This document shows, one piece after another, positions 9,883-18,164 of a stretch of 64,000 bases of DNA. The translations under genes and the position numbers were made by a program. The notes beneath the pieces are model-generated. The model saw only the letters and a program-made list of their open reading frames with translations. It had not been told where the DNA came from and made no database searches. Source of the stretch: Pseudomonas salomonii (lineage in GTDB: Bacteria > Pseudomonadota > Gammaproteobacteria > Pseudomonadales > Pseudomonadaceae); contig NZ_FNOX01000019.1 of the NCBI RefSeq assembly GCF_900107155.1, positions 1-64,000 on the forward strand, written 5' to 3'. Numbering within the stretch: position 1 is the first letter of the stretch; each line of letters begins with the position of its first letter.

Positions 9883-9989
9883 GATCGTTCCCACGCTCTG
9901 CGTGGGAATGCATCCCGGGACGCTCCGCGTCCCAAGAGCGGACGCAGAGCGTCCATGGCGGCATTCCCACGCAGAGCGTGGGAACGATC
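9883..9989. repeat. REPIN, family A (copy 2, identical to 9120-9226)
   Basis: A second 107-bp REPIN with exactly the same sequence as copy 1, filling the soxG-purU gap. The purU ribosome binding site (AAGGAG) begins right after it. Confidence 0.95.
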
Positions 9990-10004
9990 AAGGAGTCACG
10001 CACA

Positions 10005-10862
10005 ATGAGCCGCGCACCCGATACATGGATTTTGACTGCCGACTGCCCCAGCGTGCTCGGCACGGTGGACGCGGTCACCCGCTACCTGTTCGAGCAGGGC
10101 TGCTACGTCACCGAGCACCATTCGTTCGATGACCGCCTCTCGGGAAGGTTTTTTATTCGCGTGGAATTCCGTCAGCCCGAGGGCTTTGACGAGCAGGCGT
10201 TCCGCGATGGCCTGGCTACTCGCGGCGAAGCCTTTGGCATGATCTTCGAGCTGACGGCGCCGAACTACCGGCCAAAAGTGGTGATCATGGTCTCCAAGGC
10301 CGATCACTGCCTCAACGATTTGCTCTACCGCCAGCGCATCGGCCAACTGTCGATGGACGTGGTCGCGGTGGTGTCCAACCACCCTGATTTGAAACCTTTG
10401 GCCGACTGGCACCAGATTCCCTACTACCATTTCCCCCTCGACCCCAACGACAAACCGTCCCAGGAGCGTCAGGTGTGGCAAGTGATTGAAGAAACCGGCG
10501 CCGAACTGGTGATTCTTGCGCGCTATATGCAAGTGCTGTCGCCGGAGTTGTGCCGCAAGCTCGATGGCAAGGCCATCAACATTCACCACTCGTTGCTGCC
10601 CGGTTTCAAAGGCGCCAAGCCGTATCACCAGGCCTACAACAAGGGTGTGAAACTGGTGGGCGCCACGGCGCATTACATCAACAACGATCTGGATGAAGGC
10701 CCGATCATCGCCCAGGGCGTGGAGGTGGTGGACCACAGCCACTATCCCGAGGACTTGATTGCCAAGGGGCGCGATATCGAAGGGCTGACGTTGGCGCGTG
10801 CGGTGGGGTATCACATTGAGCGGCGGGTGTTTCTAAACGCCAATAGAACCGTGGTGCTCTGA
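10005..10862 (+). CDS. purU: formyltetrahydrofolate deformylase
   Basis: A 285-residue enzyme hydrolysing 10-formyl-THF to formate and THF. An N-terminal ACT domain (about 1-80, beginning WILTADCPSVLGTVD) is followed by a formyltransferase fold with NIHHSLLPGFKGAKPYHQA and ATAHYINNDLDEGPI, which carry the catalytic Asn, His and Asp. The start at 10005 has AAGGAG 9 nt upstream. As the last gene of the sox operon it recycles THF loaded with C1 units by sarcosine demethylation. An ACT domain suggests amino acid control (glycine/methionine in E. coli; inference here). Confidence 0.95.
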   Translation: MSRAPDTWILTADCPSVLGTVDAVTRYLFEQGCYVTEHHSFDDRLSGRFFIRVEFRQPEGFDEQAFRDGLATRGEAFGMIFELTAPNYRPKVVIMVSKADHCLNDLLYRQRIGQLSMDVVAVVSNHPDLKPLADWHQIPYYHFPLDPNDKPSQERQVWQVIEETGAELVILARYMQVLSPELCRKLDGKAINIHHSLLPGFKGAKPYHQAYNKGVKLVGATAHYINNDLDEGPIIAQGVEVVDHSHYPEDLIAKGRDIEGLTLARAVGYHIERRVFLNANRTVVL

Positions 10863-10869
10863 CTGACGT

Positions 10870-10891
10870 CTTCGCGAGCAAGCCCGCGAAG
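10870..10891. repeat. partial REP, family B
   Basis: CTTCGCG and CGCGAAG arms around AGCAAGCC, a degenerate remnant of the family-B repeat just after purU. It could serve as a weak hairpin at the operon end. Confidence 0.6.
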
Positions 10892-10994
10892 GGGCCCTGA
10901 CAAACAACGCAAAAACAGCATCTGTACCCGAGCACTTAAACGCGCCGCCTGCCTGGGCGACGCGGTTCCATAAAAACAACAGCGAGGTGAAAGC

Positions 10995-12194
10995 ATGTCT
11001 GGTAATCGTGGTGTCGTGTATCTCGGCAACGGCAAGGTCGAAGTACAGAAAATCGACTATCCCAAAATGCAGGACCCCCGTGGCAGGAAGATTGAGCACG
11101 GCGTCATCCTGCGCGTGGTCTCCACCAACATCTGCGGCTCCGACCAACACATGGTGCGCGGCCGCACCACTGCCCAGACCGGCCTGGTACTGGGGCATGA
11201 AATCACCGGCGAAGTGATCGAGAAGGGCAGCGACGTCGAGAACCTGAAGATCGGTGACCTGGTGTCGGTGCCATTCAACGTGGCGTGCGGCCGCTGCCGC
11301 TCCTGCAAAGAGCAGCACACCGGCGTGTGCCTCACCGTCAACCCGGCCCGTGCCGGTGGCGCCTACGGCTATGTCGACATGGGCGACTGGACCGGCGGCC
11401 AGGCCGAATACGTGCTGGTGCCGTATGCCGACTTCAACCTGCTCAAACTGCCGGACCGCGACAAGGCCATGGAGAAAATCCGTGACCTGACCTGCCTCTC
11501 CGACATCCTGCCGACCGGCTACCACGGCGCCGTCACTGCCGGCGTTGGCCCTGGCAGCACCGTCTACATCGCAGGCGCCGGCCCCGTTGGCCTGGCCGCT
11601 GCCGCTTCCGCCCGCCTGCTCGGCGCAGCGGTGGTGATCATCGGCGACGTCAACCCAATCCGCCTGGCCCACGCCAAGGCCCAGGGTTTCGAGATTGCCG
11701 ACCTGTCCAAAGACACCCCACTGCACGAACAAATCGCCGCCTTGCTGGGCGAGCCGGAAGTGGACTGCGCGGTAGACGCCGTAGGCTTCGAAGCCCGTGG
11801 CCACGGCCATGAAGGCGCCAAGGCCGAAGCCCCGGCCACCGTGCTCAATTCGCTGATGGGCGTGGTGCGCGTGGCGGGCAAAATCGGTATCCCTGGCCTG
11901 TACGTTACCGAAGACCCAGGTGCTGTGGATGCTGCCGCCAAAATGGGCAGCCTGAGCATTCGCTTTGGCCTGGGCTGGGCCAAATCCCACAGCTTCCACA
12001 CCGGGCAAACGCCGGTGATGAAGTACAACCGCGCGCTGATGCAGGCGATCATGTGGGACCGTATCAACATTGCGGACATTGTCGGTGTGCAGGTGATCAG
12101 CCTGGATGACGCGCCGCGTGGGTATGGCGAGTTTGATGCGGGCGTGCCGAAGAAGTTTGTGATTGATCCGCATAAGATGTTTAGTGCGGCGTAA
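10995..12194 (+). CDS. fdhA: glutathione-independent formaldehyde dehydrogenase
   Basis: A 399-residue zinc-dependent medium-chain dehydrogenase oxidising formaldehyde to formate with NAD+. Catalytic zinc ligands Cys47 (ICGSD) and His68 (GHE) and the four structural-zinc cysteines Cys98, Cys101, Cys104 and Cys112 are all present. The nucleotide-binding motif is VYIAGAGPVGLAA around residues 184-196. A GAGGTGAAAGC ribosome binding site precedes the ATG. It follows purU on the same strand with a 132-bp gap that contains a REP remnant, so it may have its own promoter. It detoxifies formaldehyde formed during sarcosine and betaine demethylation. Confidence 0.95.
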   Translation: MSGNRGVVYLGNGKVEVQKIDYPKMQDPRGRKIEHGVILRVVSTNICGSDQHMVRGRTTAQTGLVLGHEITGEVIEKGSDVENLKIGDLVSVPFNVACGRCRSCKEQHTGVCLTVNPARAGGAYGYVDMGDWTGGQAEYVLVPYADFNLLKLPDRDKAMEKIRDLTCLSDILPTGYHGAVTAGVGPGSTVYIAGAGPVGLAAAASARLLGAAVVIIGDVNPIRLAHAKAQGFEIADLSKDTPLHEQIAALLGEPEVDCAVDAVGFEARGHGHEGAKAEAPATVLNSLMGVVRVAGKIGIPGLYVTEDPGAVDAAAKMGSLSIRFGLGWAKSHSFHTGQTPVMKYNRALMQAIMWDRINIADIVGVQVISLDDAPRGYGEFDAGVPKKFVIDPHKMFSAA

Positions 12195-12208
12195 ATAAAA
12201 GTGAAATG

Positions 12209-12238
12209 ATAAGGGCGACCGCAAAGTCGCCCTTATTA
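12209..12238. terminator. bidirectional rho-independent terminator
   Basis: AAGGGCGAC and GTCGCCCTT arms (9/9, loop CGCAAA) are flanked by A/T stretches on both sides, between the convergent fdhA and the gene at 12240. Confidence 0.8.
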
Positions 12239-12239
12239 A

Positions 12240-12593
12240 TTATTGCGGTGCTGTGAGTCTTAAGTTAGGAACAGCCGTTTCACCATTTTCTACCAGCGTT
12301 TTGCCGCCGTAGTCACAGCGCAGCTTTCCATTCACTACATTGAACGTCTCTGCCTGAAGTTCATATTTAGCGGCCAGGTAATCATCTTTAGTAGCACCCG
12401 TTTGGCCCGTCCACTCCTTCCCGCCGCTCTTGGCAGTGTATTTGAAACCGTCGACGGTATTGCCCTGGATGGTTTCCTGGAATGCTTCAGATTTAATGGT
12501 GCCAGGTGCCGGGCAGTCCTTGATATCAGCTGCATGAGCGCCCCCAGCCAATACACAAGCAGCCAGCATCCCTACGGCGAATTTATAATTCAT
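12240..12593 (-). CDS. small secreted protein, DUF3757-like
   Basis: A 117-residue protein with a clear Sec signal peptide (positive MNYK start, hydrophobic core, AHA-AD cleavage near residue 21). The mature part begins with DIKDCPAPGTIKSE, has a second cysteine in LRCDYGG, and is probably disulfide-linked and beta-rich. This resembles the DUF3757 periplasmic proteins of pseudomonads, a tentative recollection. The gene and its upstream region are visibly more AT-rich than the metabolic genes to the left. It is monocistronic and converges on fdhA. No function is known to me. Confidence 0.7.
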   Translation of the reverse strand: MNYKFAVGMLAACVLAGGAHAADIKDCPAPGTIKSEAFQETIQGNTVDGFKYTAKSGGKEWTGQTGATKDDYLAAKYELQAETFNVVNGKLRCDYGGKTLVENGETAVPNLRLTAPQ

Positions 12594-12764
12594 ATTTGAT
12601 CCTTAATATTGAACTGTGAGGTGGAGTCTGAATGCTAAGTAGGTTTGCTAACGTGGGGTACTGTGAGAAATGACAGTTTTTTATAATTATCCATTATAAG
12701 AAATTCGTCTTATATGGAAACTCGGCGTATTTGAAGCTGCCGGGAATTGCCTATGCAGGTAAGG

Positions 12765-12789
12765 AAAGGGCGACAGGGCGTCGCCCTTT
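12765..12789 (-). terminator. hairpin terminator
   Basis: Arms AAAGGGCGAC and GTCGCCCTTT with a 5-nt loop lie ten bases beyond the stop of the gene at 12799. The stem resembles that of the fdhA terminator. The T-run after it is poor. Confidence 0.6.
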
Positions 12790-12798
12790 GGTGCTGTT

Positions 12799-13059
12799 TT
12801 AAGCCTGCAAACGCCTGCTGATCACATCAAGCAAATCGCAGCCATCGCGCAACGGAATGGCGCAGAGCAGGGCGAAGTTCTGGAGGACGAGGTTGTCGGT
12901 GTTCAGGCCTTCACGAAACGCCAGGTTTTCCATGACTTGGGTGACCGCGCGGATGCGGTAGACGGCGGCATCGTGGAGTACGTCGAGCGGCACTTGGGTG
13001 ACGATGAGCAGGGAGGGCGTGGTGGCGTCGTGGCCGGTAAGCGGCATGTATCGGTTCAT
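12799..13059 (-). CDS. hypothetical protein, 86 aa (DUF3077-like?)
   Basis: A small protein with an N-terminal beta-like stretch (PSLLIVTQVPLDVLHDAA) followed by two amphipathic helices ending LRDGCDLLDVISRRLQA. The pattern recalls the short DUF3077-type proteins that are numerous in Pseudomonas; this is a weak recollection, not a match. No signal peptide or membrane segment. The start at 13059 is the first ATG; a nearby in-frame Met at residue 4 is possible. It is monocistronic with its own hairpin downstream. Confidence 0.55.
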   Translation of the reverse strand: MNRYMPLTGHDATTPSLLIVTQVPLDVLHDAAVYRIRAVTQVMENLAFREGLNTDNLVLQNFALLCAIPLRDGCDLLDVISRRLQA

Positions 13060-13359
13060 GTTTTAACCTTTATTTCAGAGAGTGAGGCTACCACTCACAC
13101 GTCGCCAAACGAATGGGTGGCAGCTGTACGCAGGTTGGCGAACCGGTGAAATAAAGCAAAGGCCGGCAGACCCGAAGGTCTCCCGCGCACAGCCGCCATA
13201 AAGCAGCCTTACGCGTGCGAAAGCACCTGCAAAGGAGCATGTGCTTTTGCATGCATTATTTCAATCGAGTCGCCAAACCCGTGTCGCCATATGGACGACC
13301 GCCGAACTATAAGCGCCATCCATCGCCAGGAGCAAGTCGCCCGGCCAATGCAGATCAAA
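13060..13359. other. gene-poor intergenic stretch
   Basis: About 300 bases without a convincing gene. It holds a small hairpin AGACC-CGAA-GGTCT at 13169-13182 and a longer dyad AAAGCAC...GTGCTTT at 13219-13246. Open frames on the plus strand here run into the anti-sigma gene in the wrong frame and are not credible. Confidence 0.5.
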
Positions 13360-13387
13360 TGTGGGAGCAGGCAAGCCAGCTCCCACA
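13360..13387. repeat. REP, family B variant
   Basis: TGTGGGAGC-AGGCAAGCCA-GCTCCCACA palindrome, 13 bp beyond the stop of the anti-sigma gene; probably stabilises or ends that transcript. Confidence 0.8.
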
Positions 13388-13400
13388 CAGGTGCGGGGTG

Positions 13401-14078
13401 TCAGCGAGTGGCCAGGGCGCCCTGGTACAGCACGGGGCCGGTGGGTTGTCCGGTGGGCGAGCCGCCTTGTGGCTCCAGGCTGACGGCGAGGGTCGCGGGT
13501 GCGGTCAGCAGCGCTTGCTGCTCCTTGCTCAGCTCGATTCGGCCTTTACCCGAGCTCGGCACCAGGCCCAGGGAAACGGGTTTGCCACCGGCCGCAATGA
13601 CCCACAGTTCCAGGGCACGCGTCGGCTCTACAGCCGCCAATGTGAGCGGCTCGACTTGCAGGTGATCGCCAAACGCCTGCACCTGCAGCGCCGGCTGCTG
13701 GTTGGCGGCCACTAACGTGGCGTTGTACTCGGCGCCGATATCACGCTGATACAGCACGCCCACCAGCACCGCCACGACGATCGCGCAGGCAGCGGCCAGC
13801 AGGCGGAAATTCATCCAGAACGGTTTCTTCGCCGGCACATGCAGCACTTGCGGCTCAATGCGCGCCTTGATGCCGGCCCACACATGCTCCGGCACTGGCC
13901 GCTCGGGCACGGCGCCCGTCAGGCTGGCCAGAGCATCCTGCCAATGGCCGAGTTCGACGCGCAGCGCGGCATCGTCCAGCAGCAGGTTTTCAAAGCGCCG
14001 ACGCGCAGTGGCGGGCATCAAGCCGATGGCATAGTCGGCAGCCAGGGCGCGACGCAGAGCGGTGGTTTGGTAGTTCAT
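13401..14078 (-). CDS. anti-sigma factor, RskA-type
   Basis: A 225-residue single-span membrane protein. An N-terminal cytoplasmic domain (1-85) that would bind the sigma factor is followed by a transmembrane helix at about 91-110 and a periplasmic RskA-like domain containing RALELWVIAAGGKPVSLGLVP. It overlaps the ECF sigma gene upstream by 4 bp (ATGA at 14075-14078), a standard sigma/anti-sigma arrangement. No HxxxCxxC zinc motif is present, so redox sensing through zinc is unlikely. The signal sensed is unknown. Confidence 0.85.
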   Translation of the reverse strand: MNYQTTALRRALAADYAIGLMPATARRRFENLLLDDAALRVELGHWQDALASLTGAVPERPVPEHVWAGIKARIEPQVLHVPAKKPFWMNFRLLAAACAIVVAVLVGVLYQRDIGAEYNATLVAANQQPALQVQAFGDHLQVEPLTLAAVEPTRALELWVIAAGGKPVSLGLVPSSGKGRIELSKEQQALLTAPATLAVSLEPQGGSPTGQPTGPVLYQGALATR

Positions 14079-14701
14079 GATTCAAGGCACCTGCGCAGGC
14101 GCTCCATGCCACGGCGAATCCAGGATTTGACCGAGCCCAGGGGCGCGGCCAAGTGTTCGGCCAGCTCCGAGCACGACAGGCCCTGGAAGTAAGCCACGCT
14201 GATCGACTGGCGCTGCATACCGTCGAGGGTGTCGAGGCAGCGGTTGAGGGCGCGGGCTTCGCGCTCGCTGGCGAGTTGCTCGTGGGCGCTGGGGCCGTCG
14301 TCGAGCAGGGCGTCCTGCTGGCCGTCGGCCAAGGGCTGTTCGCGGTGTTTGCGCAATTGGTCGATGGCCAGGTTGCGGGTGATGTTGACCATCCAGGTCA
14401 TCGGCGCGGCCAAATGGGCTTCGTAGCGCGAAGCGTTGTACCAGATGCGCACAAAAGCCTCCTGCAACACCTCTTCGGCGAGGTCCGAGCGCCCCATGAA
14501 ACGAAAAGCAACGCCGTGCAATCGCGGCGACACGCTGCGGTATAGGGTCTCGAACGCCTGGCGGTTGCCCAGGGCGCATTGGGCCAGCAGGGGCCGCAAT
14601 GGGTCAGCATCGTGGACGGAAATAGGGCTTCTCCAGGCTCTCGTTCGAGGGCGACGGGACGGCGCACGGTAGGCAGAGGGTAGTCCAGCTTGAGCATTCA
14701 T
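14075..14701 (-). CDS. ECF RNA polymerase sigma factor
   Basis: Sigma-70 family factor of the ECF type. Region 2 is visible in SDLAEEVLQEAFVRIWYNA and TWMVNITRNLAIDQLR, region 4 in AYFQGLSCSELAEHLAAPLG and VKSWIRRGMERLRR. The start is uncertain: I take the ATG at 14701 (MNAQAGLP, GGAG upstream), giving 208 residues. The family normally begins close to the later HDADPLRPLLA segment, where no start codon is available, so a longer N-terminus is required. It forms an operon with the anti-sigma gene and is divergent from the DUF2780 gene, a possible regulon member. Confidence 0.85.
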   Translation of the reverse strand: MNAQAGLPSAYRAPSRRPRTRAWRSPISVHDADPLRPLLAQCALGNRQAFETLYRSVSPRLHGVAFRFMGRSDLAEEVLQEAFVRIWYNASRYEAHLAAPMTWMVNITRNLAIDQLRKHREQPLADGQQDALLDDGPSAHEQLASEREARALNRCLDTLDGMQRQSISVAYFQGLSCSELAEHLAAPLGSVKSWIRRGMERLRRCLES

Positions 14702-14853
14702 TCCATCCGACTCCGGGCGGTGCATGTCTGGATATACGCGCGCAGGGAACATTTGGATGCGGATTTCTCTGAACTCATGTGCAAGTGGGAACATTCCTTC
14801 GGGACTGTCAGTCAAACGCCTGCTTTTAGCTCCTACATTCAGAGGTTGTCTTG

Positions 14854-15426
14854 ATGAAGATTTCACGCGGTTTTGCCCTGTCCTGCCTGTTGACCATGGC
14901 CGCCAGCCCGGTGTTTGCCGCAGGTTTCAGCCTCGGTGACGTGGCCAATGCCGTCTCCGGTGCCCAGGGCAGCAACAACAAGGCGGCGGCTGCAGCGCCG
15001 AGCTCTGAGACCGCCGGCCTGCTGAGCGCCCTGACCTCGCAATTGAACATCACCCCCGAACAAGCCGTGGGCGGTACCGGCGCCATGCTGGGCCTGGCCA
15101 AGAACAAACTGAGCGGTACCGACTACTCGCAACTGGGCAAGAGTGTGCCGGGCCTGGATCAACTCTCGGGGAACAACGCCCTGGGCAGCCTTGGCGCCTT
15201 GAGCGGGATGCTCGGCCAGAGCGGCGGCAGCAAGACCAGCGGCCTGGATGGTTTGTTGGGTAACGTGAAGGACACCGGTGACCTGAACACCGCTTTCAGT
15301 GCACTGGGCATGGATAACAGCATGATCGGCAAGTTTGCGCCGGTGATTCTGCAATACCTGGGCGGCCAGGGTGCCAACGAGTCGGTGCTGGGCAAGCTGG
15401 CCTCGGCGTGGGGCACTGGTAGCTAA
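14854..15426 (+). CDS. DUF2780 secreted protein
   Basis: A 190-residue exported protein with a Sec signal peptide ending VFAAG near residue 23. The mature part is rich in Gly, Ala, Ser and Leu with low-complexity GLDGLLG-like repeats and matches the DUF2780 family (function unknown; ITPEQAVGGTGAMLGLAKNKL is the typical segment). The ATG at 14854 is preceded by AGAGG at 8 nt; a TTG three bases earlier is less likely. It is divergently oriented from the ECF sigma factor with about 150 bp between them. Confidence 0.82.
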   Translation: MKISRGFALSCLLTMAASPVFAAGFSLGDVANAVSGAQGSNNKAAAAAPSSETAGLLSALTSQLNITPEQAVGGTGAMLGLAKNKLSGTDYSQLGKSVPGLDQLSGNNALGSLGALSGMLGQSGGSKTSGLDGLLGNVKDTGDLNTAFSALGMDNSMIGKFAPVILQYLGGQGANESVLGKLASAWGTGS

Positions 15427-15615
15427 CTTCTTTTAATGGGTAGTTCGTACAAGGTGCGTAACTTTATTGAGGGTGAAAATGAAAAAATACCCGCAATCAA
15501 AGGTATTGATTTGTAGGGAACCACAGCAAAGGCAGAGCCACTGATTGTGACCTTCCAAGTGTTCTCCATAACGCGCCTGGAAGGTTTCCTGTCATGAACT
15601 TTAGGTGGTGACTCT
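15427..15615. other. intergenic region, lower GC
   Basis: 189 bases, AT-richer than the flanks. An imperfect dyad CCTTCCA...TGGAAGG (about 15550-15584) is the only structure seen; it could terminate the DUF2780 transcript. No gene supported. Confidence 0.4.
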
Positions 15616-15840
15616 ATGATAAATCTACGTTTTCCAACTAACACCTTGGCGCTCATTCCTCCCAACCTCAGGCCGGACCCGGCCCAGGAAATGTATTCGC
15701 GCACAGGTACCAGTTATAAGGACCATCTGGAGCGGCGCGTCAGAGACCAGAATGGAACGGCCAGTGCCTCCAACGCACAGGGCCCCGAAGAACCCAATGA
15801 TAGGGCACTTAACGTTTGGGGCGAATGTTTTCCCCGTTAG
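15616..15840 (+). CDS. possible small protein, 74 aa
   Basis: An open frame with a good ribosome binding site (AGGTGG 8 nt before the ATG) and a hydrophilic product (middle part SYKDHLERRVRDQNGTAS). There are no recognised domains, signal or membrane segments. Codon use is unlike the highly GC-biased neighbours. It may be a genuine small gene, the remnant of a larger one, or chance. Confidence 0.35.
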   Translation: MINLRFPTNTLALIPPNLRPDPAQEMYSRTGTSYKDHLERRVRDQNGTASASNAQGPEEPNDRALNVWGECFPR

Positions 15841-15911
15841 TCAGTACTCACCTTGATTCAATAACGCACGGCCCGTATTGAATGAACAGGTTTTAGACAC
15901 CACGGGCAGCT

Positions 15912-16790
15912 TTATTTGAGAAGTGTGTCAATTCTCTGGTCCTTCTCCTGCCAGAGCTGGTTCACCCAGTTCTGGACGGTCTGGCGAAACGCCGGATCAT
16001 TCTCGTAGTCCCCTTGCCACAATGCCGGGTCCAACTCGCGGGTGCGAATATCGATGATCACCTTCGGCACGGCGCCGCTGATCAAGTCCCAGAACCCGGG
16101 GATCTTTTGCTGCGGATAGACGACGGTCACGTCGAGAATCGCGTCCAGCTGCTCACCCATTGCCGCCAGCACAAACGCCACGCCGCCTGCCTTGGGCTTT
16201 AGCAGACGGGCAAATGGCGATTGCTGCTGCTTGCGTTTGGCCTCGCTGAACCGTGTTCCTTCCAGGTAATTGACCACCGTTACCGGCTGGCGCTTGAACA
16301 GCTCGCAGGCCTCTTTGGTGATCTTCAAATCCTGCCCCGCCAGCTCCGGGTGCTTGGCCAGGAACGCCTTGGTGTAACGCTTCATGAACGGGTAATCCAG
16401 CGCCCACCAGGCCAGGCCCAGGAAGGGCACCCAGATCAGCTCTTTTTTCAGGAAGAATTTGAAGAACGGCGTGCGCCGGTTGAGCGCCTGGATCAGCGCG
16501 GGAATGTCGACCCAGGATTGGTGGTTGCTGATCACCAGGTACGAGGTGTCGCCGCGTAGCTCGTCGCCGCCGCGAATATCCCATTGGGTGGGGATGCACA
16601 GCGCGAAAATCAGCTTGTCGATCTCCGCCCAAGTCTCTGCGATCCACATCACAGCCCGGGAGGCATAGTCGCGAAAGCGGCCGGGCGCTACCAGCTTGAG
16701 CAGGGCAAACACCATCAACGGCCCGAACAGCACCAGGGTGTTGAGCAATAACAGCAGTGTGACAAAACAGCCGGTGAGCAGTCGGCGCAT
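15912..16790 (-). CDS. 1-acyl-glycerol-3-phosphate acyltransferase family (YihG-like)
   Basis: A 292-residue membrane-anchored acyltransferase of the PlsC/LPLAT family, presumably acylating lysophosphatidic acid at the inner membrane. The N-terminus holds one or two membrane helices (5-33). The catalytic HX4D box is NHQSWVD (His90, Asp95), followed by FFLKKEL, YLEGTRFSE and PKAGG, the usual blocks II-IV. Length and the N-terminal hydrophobic segment fit the YihG branch rather than short PlsC. It is monocistronic and convergent with the possible small gene at 15616. The exact acyl acceptor is not evident. Confidence 0.88.
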   Translation of the reverse strand: MRRLLTGCFVTLLLLLNTLVLFGPLMVFALLKLVAPGRFRDYASRAVMWIAETWAEIDKLIFALCIPTQWDIRGGDELRGDTSYLVISNHQSWVDIPALIQALNRRTPFFKFFLKKELIWVPFLGLAWWALDYPFMKRYTKAFLAKHPELAGQDLKITKEACELFKRQPVTVVNYLEGTRFSEAKRKQQQSPFARLLKPKAGGVAFVLAAMGEQLDAILDVTVVYPQQKIPGFWDLISGAVPKVIIDIRTRELDPALWQGDYENDPAFRQTVQNWVNQLWQEKDQRIDTLLK

Positions 16791-16877
16791 AAGTAACTCT
16801 TGGAATCGGGTGGGCGGGCCATGATAAGCAAGCTGAGTCTAGAGGCCAAATCGCAAATTGCCGCACGAATGTGAGCT

Positions 16878-16926
16878 GACGCGGAACGCCCAGAGCTGCA
16901 TTCCCACGCAGAGCGGGGGAACGATC
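16878..16926. repeat. REP, family A, degenerate
   Basis: GACGCGGAACGCC...TTCCCACGCAGAGCGGGGGAACGATC, a mutated single copy in the intergenic region upstream of the gene at 16987. Confidence 0.7.
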
Positions 16927-16986
16927 TAACTAAACAACGCTTTTGCGGTCTAGAATCCGCCTACTTCTTTCCGAGGAAATCACTTC

Positions 16987-17487
16987 GTGAAACTGCTCCT
17001 TGCCTCGCTCGCCCTGGTTGCCGTGCCCGTCATGGCCGCCGAACCGACCCTCTACGGTCGCTACGAATACATCCAACTGCCGGAGATCGGCCAAACCTTC
17101 AAGGCCAAGATGGACACCGGTGCGCTGACCGCCTCGCTGTCGGCCCGCAACATCGAAACATTCCAGCGCGATGGCGATGACTGGGTGCGCTTCCGCCTCG
17201 GCGGCAACGACGCCAGCGACAAGGTCTATGAGCATAAAGTCTCGCGCATCAGCAAAATCAAAAGCCGCGCCGACGAGGACGACGACAAGGACGAAGCCAC
17301 CGTGGCCAAGCGCCCGGTGATCGACCTGGAAATGTGCCTGGGCAACGTCAAGCGCACCGTGGAGGTCAACCTCACCGACCGCAGCAGCTTCAACTATCCG
17401 TTGCTGATCGGTGCCAAGGCCCTGCGTGAGTTCGGGGCGGCGGTAAACCCGGCCCGTCGCTACACTGCTGACAAACCGGACTGCTGA
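16987..17487 (+). CDS. retropepsin-like (RimB/'ATP-dependent zinc protease') exported protein
   Basis: A 166-residue protein with a short Sec signal (cleavage after VMAAE) and a retropepsin-like fold: MDTGALTASL places a candidate active aspartate at Asp43, and the C-terminal LIGAKALREFGAAVNPARR is the family's conserved block. The family (PF05618) is often annotated as zinc protease; some members are aspartic peptidases. The start is GTG, with GAGGA 9 nt upstream. It lies 8 bp before creB, so it is probably cotranscribed with creBC; the same order is recalled in P. aeruginosa. Confidence 0.8.
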   Translation: MKLLLASLALVAVPVMAAEPTLYGRYEYIQLPEIGQTFKAKMDTGALTASLSARNIETFQRDGDDWVRFRLGGNDASDKVYEHKVSRISKIKSRADEDDDKDEATVAKRPVIDLEMCLGNVKRTVEVNLTDRSSFNYPLLIGAKALREFGAAVNPARRYTADKPDC

Positions 17488-17495
17488 TCGAGCCT

Positions 17496-18164
17496 ATGCC
17501 GCACATCCTGATTGTCGAAGACGAAGCGGCGATAGCCGATACGCTGATCTTTGCCCTGCAAGGCGAGGGCTTCACCACCACCTGGCTGAGCCTTGGCCAG
17601 GAGGCGTTGGCCCATCAACGTCAGACGCCTGCCGACCTGATCATCCTCGACATCGGCCTGCCGGACATCAGCGGCTTTGAAACCTGCAAGCAACTGCGCC
17701 GTTTCAGCGAAGTGCCGGTGATGTTTCTCAGTGCGCGTGATGGCGAGATCGACCGCGTGGTGGGCCTGGAGATCGGCGCCGACGATTATGTGGTCAAGCC
17801 GTTCAGCCCACGGGAAGTGGCGGCGCGGGTTCGGGCGATTCTCAAGCGCGTAAGCCCAAGCGCCGCGCCGAGCGTGTTCCAGGTCGACCTGGAGCGCATG
17901 CAGATCAGTTATCGCGGCCAGGCTTTGAGCCTCACCCGGCATGAATTTCGCCTGCTGCAAAGCCTGCTGGAGCAGCCCGAGCGGGTGTTCAGCCGCGAAC
18001 AATTGCTCGACGCGGTGGGCGTGCCGGCCGATGCCGGCTACGAGCGCAATATCGACAGCCATATCAAAAGCCTGCGCAGCAAACTGCGGGGCATTGCGGC
18101 GGATGCCGAGCCGATCCAGACCCATCGCGGCCTCGGCTACAGCTACAGCCCGAGCCACAGCTGA
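17496..18164 (+). CDS. creB: response regulator CreB
   Basis: A 222-residue OmpR-type regulator. The receiver domain has acidic residues EDE at 8-10, phospho-acceptor Asp52 and Lys101 (VVKPFSP); the C-terminal winged helix contains LTRHEFRLLQSLLEQPERVFSREQLLDAV. It is the partner of CreC, whose start codon overlaps its stop (TGATG). In pseudomonads CreBC controls creD and influences beta-lactam tolerance, metabolism and biofilm (family knowledge). Confidence 0.92.
   Translation: MPHILIVEDEAAIADTLIFALQGEGFTTTWLSLGQEALAHQRQTPADLIILDIGLPDISGFETCKQLRRFSEVPVMFLSARDGEIDRVVGLEIGADDYVVKPFSPREVAARVRAILKRVSPSAAPSVFQVDLERMQISYRGQALSLTRHEFRLLQSLLEQPERVFSREQLLDAVGVPADAGYERNIDSHIKSLRSKLRGIAADAEPIQTHRGLGYSYSPSHS

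Noticed and set aside
13215..13715. Plus-strand open frame across the anti-sigma 3' end
   Set aside because: It overlaps the anti-sigma gene in antisense and a REP, with no protein family resemblance.
15423..15704. 93-codon minus-strand open frame
   Set aside because: It opposes the possible small gene at 15616, lacks a ribosome binding site and reads through the intergenic dyad.
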